Positions 62,121-64,000 of a DNA stretch of 64,000 nucleotides are shown here, one piece after another; the stretch's first letter is position 1; every line of letters starts with the position of its first letter. The DNA comes from Augochlora pura. Its lineage: Eukaryota > Arthropoda > Insecta > Hymenoptera > Halictidae. The DNA lies in the NCBI RefSeq assembly GCF_028453695.1, contig NC_135778.1:34523214-34587213 (forward strand). Reading direction: 5' to 3'. A program made the position numbers and the translations under genes. The notes under the pieces were generated by a model. It was not told where the DNA came from and ran no database searches. It was given only the letters and a program-made list of their open reading frames with translations.

Positions 62121-64000
62121 TCATTCAGTTCATTTACTATGTATATTTAATGCTGCGCATACATTATTTACACGTGATCGATTTCTGTTGGAAATACAAC
62201 TGTTCAATTAATTTAAACCGGTAAATTGATTTTCCGTTCAATTTCCTGTTTTCGTTTAATTTTCGTTTTGCACAAACATCGGTTGTGTCTTAACATCTTT
62301 ACAAATGATTAGAAAAATCAATAACAGCGCAAATATACCAGATTCGATCGAATTAAGGAAAATTCGTGGGTTAGCAATTAATCGTTACGTTTAATGAAAT
62401 GATTTTCTGAGCTCTCGAAACTTTCGAACGATCCTCGTACTATAATGTTAATCGTGTCACGTGATAGACTGTGTGTTCGCGAGAATCAATCAATTTGTTG
62501 CCATTCCGAGATCGATGGACAGCTAGCGATTGTAAATTATGGCGTCGATCGCTGTTACTAGATTCGTAGCGATAGTTTCTCTGTGTAACGCGTTAAATTG
62601 TTGATCGAGGCGGCTGTCGATCGACTTTTGGCAATGGCATTGGCATTCCTCTGCATTCGGCCGAAATTATTGCGATTAGGGAGAAGACAGAAGTCATTGA
62701 AAACGATTCGTGTTAAAGCAAGACCATAGGGTTGCAACGTAAAGCTCTTTAATTGTTAGCTAGGCGAGTAATAATATTAATAAATAAGGAATAAGAATGA
62801 ATGTTCATTTCATTTCGAAACGGAGTGATTAATTCCCCTATAGACATTCTTCTCTTCTTTCTTTTTTTAAATAATCGCATGATAATTTGTAAGCTGTATC
62901 GTCTCGGTTCAATTCTAGTGGAATGACTATTGAGAAAGGAGTAGTATAGTGGCTCCGTAACCGAGTGATCGCTGGAATGCGAGATTTATGCGGTTGTAGC
63001 ATAAAAACGATTGTCGAGAATTCAGTGTAGTAAACATTTGATAAAGTTCAACGCGCTTTGTACTTTATTTCGAACCTGATTAAATATTGATGATCTTTTA
63101 AACGATTTTCCTTTCGATCGCCAAGTAACGATTCATTGTATTTAACGATGCAAGATTTGATTGATTTTCACCTCGGTCGATCTCTTCGAGTATAGATCGT
63201 TGAAATTACGGGATTTCGAGTGGAAGGTCTGAAGTAATCGAATAAACATAATCTATTACTATTCGACTCTATTTCCTTTCAATATTCACAATTAATTTCT
63301 CATAAAAATTTACATGATTGAAAGACGAAAAAGTTCTTTCTGAAATCTTTCTGAACGACTTAATTGTCCGAGATTAATCGAAATGATTTTCTGCGAATAC
63401 AAACTGCGACAAAATCACCGGAAGAGAATTATAAAAGCGTAACGGACAGCTTCGGACCTCTCGATCGGATGATCCCGCGTACCCTAATCTAATCTAGTTA
63501 ATCTATTAATCATAGTAAATATGCGAGAAGTGATCGCGGCACCACGACCGACTCTCGATAGCTCGATAGCGTTAGACGACTGATCTCCGAATTATAGTTT
63601 ACTCTAGCCACGATGTAATGACGCGTTTTGCTACGTGGTCATTAGGCGAGTCCGGTCGGAGGGATAACAAAAAACAGAAGCGAGAAAAGAGAGATAGAGA
63701 AAAACAAGAAAATAGGGCGGAGCGTGTAATTAACAAGTCGGTGTAATAGAGTGTGGATTTACTAATCGCTGTAGAGGAAGCTAAACCGTAAACGAAAACA
63801 CAAGCAAGAAAAAATTGTAAGAAAACTAAACGATATGCAATCACGCGTGTGTGTGTGTGTTGTATATACAATGTATATTTATAGCTGCGTATACATGCGC
63901 ACCTCGAGGCGACGATCCGCTGGTCAACAGGTAGATCTTTTCATCGATAACTACTCGGTTCGACGAGATCATCGTAGACCGTTTATTATTACTTTGCCTG
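62121..64000. other. Downstream flank without recognisable genes
   Basis: AT-rich DNA with additional AATAAA hexamers (62779, 63241), a purine-rich tract (63650-63720) and a GT run (63846-63861). No open frame resembles a known protein. It may be 3' untranslated sequence or intergenic. Confidence 0.5.

Noticed and set aside
1..64000. tRNA, rRNA or CRISPR array
   Set aside because: No cloverleaf with conserved T-loop and box sequences was found, no rRNA-like stretch was seen, and the tandem arrays have no unique spacers. The sequence is eukaryotic.

Overview
The window is eukaryotic, AT-rich and mostly non-coding. Its one recognisable gene is split into many exons with GT-AG introns, and every supported feature of that gene reads on the plus strand. 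The protein is a voltage-gated calcium channel alpha-1 subunit of the T-type (Cav3) class, the family of Drosophila Ca-alpha1T (CG15899) and vertebrate CACNA1G/H/I. Protein character, intron sizes, piggyBac-like and mariner-like miniature elements and abundant simple repeats point to an insect, most likely a hymenopteran. That placement is an inference; no species marker was identified.

Layout. Bases 1-22168 contain no exon I can support. They are upstream or intronic DNA with minisatellites, hairpins and miniature inverted-repeat elements; the exons for the N-terminus and IS1-IS5 must lie upstream. Exons 1-4 (22169-25284) encode the domain I extracellular loop, pore and S6. Exons 5-7 (26698-29434) encode the gating-brake region and more of the I-II linker. 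Bases 29435-46842 hold two complete 100-N gaps after another just inside the interval (three in all: 29693, 39340, 43803) and no recognisable exon, although IIS1 to most of IIS5 should be encoded here. Exons 8-9 (46843-49622) give the end of IIS5, the domain II pore and IIS6. Exons 10-15 (49908-53587) are the II-III linker. Exons 15-19 cover domain III, 20-23 cover domain IV, and 24-26 the C-terminal tail, with a stop at 57680-57682. A long low-complexity 3' untranslated region probably follows.

The 26 exons total 5,996 coding bases (about 1,999 codons). Every junction keeps phase except across the missing domain II block. The four pore selectivity residues are E (24904), E (49479), D (54492) and D (55797), the EEDD signature of T-type channels.

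Points of most interest: the missing domain II exons, a probable GC-AG intron inside the domain I pore-S6 region, several families of TTAA-flanked inverted-repeat elements, a compound mariner-like palindrome near 16.7-17.0 kb, and a cluster of Pumilio-like motifs near candidate poly(A) signals. I found no RNA gene, CRISPR array, intact transposase or second protein gene, and no clear new biological system.
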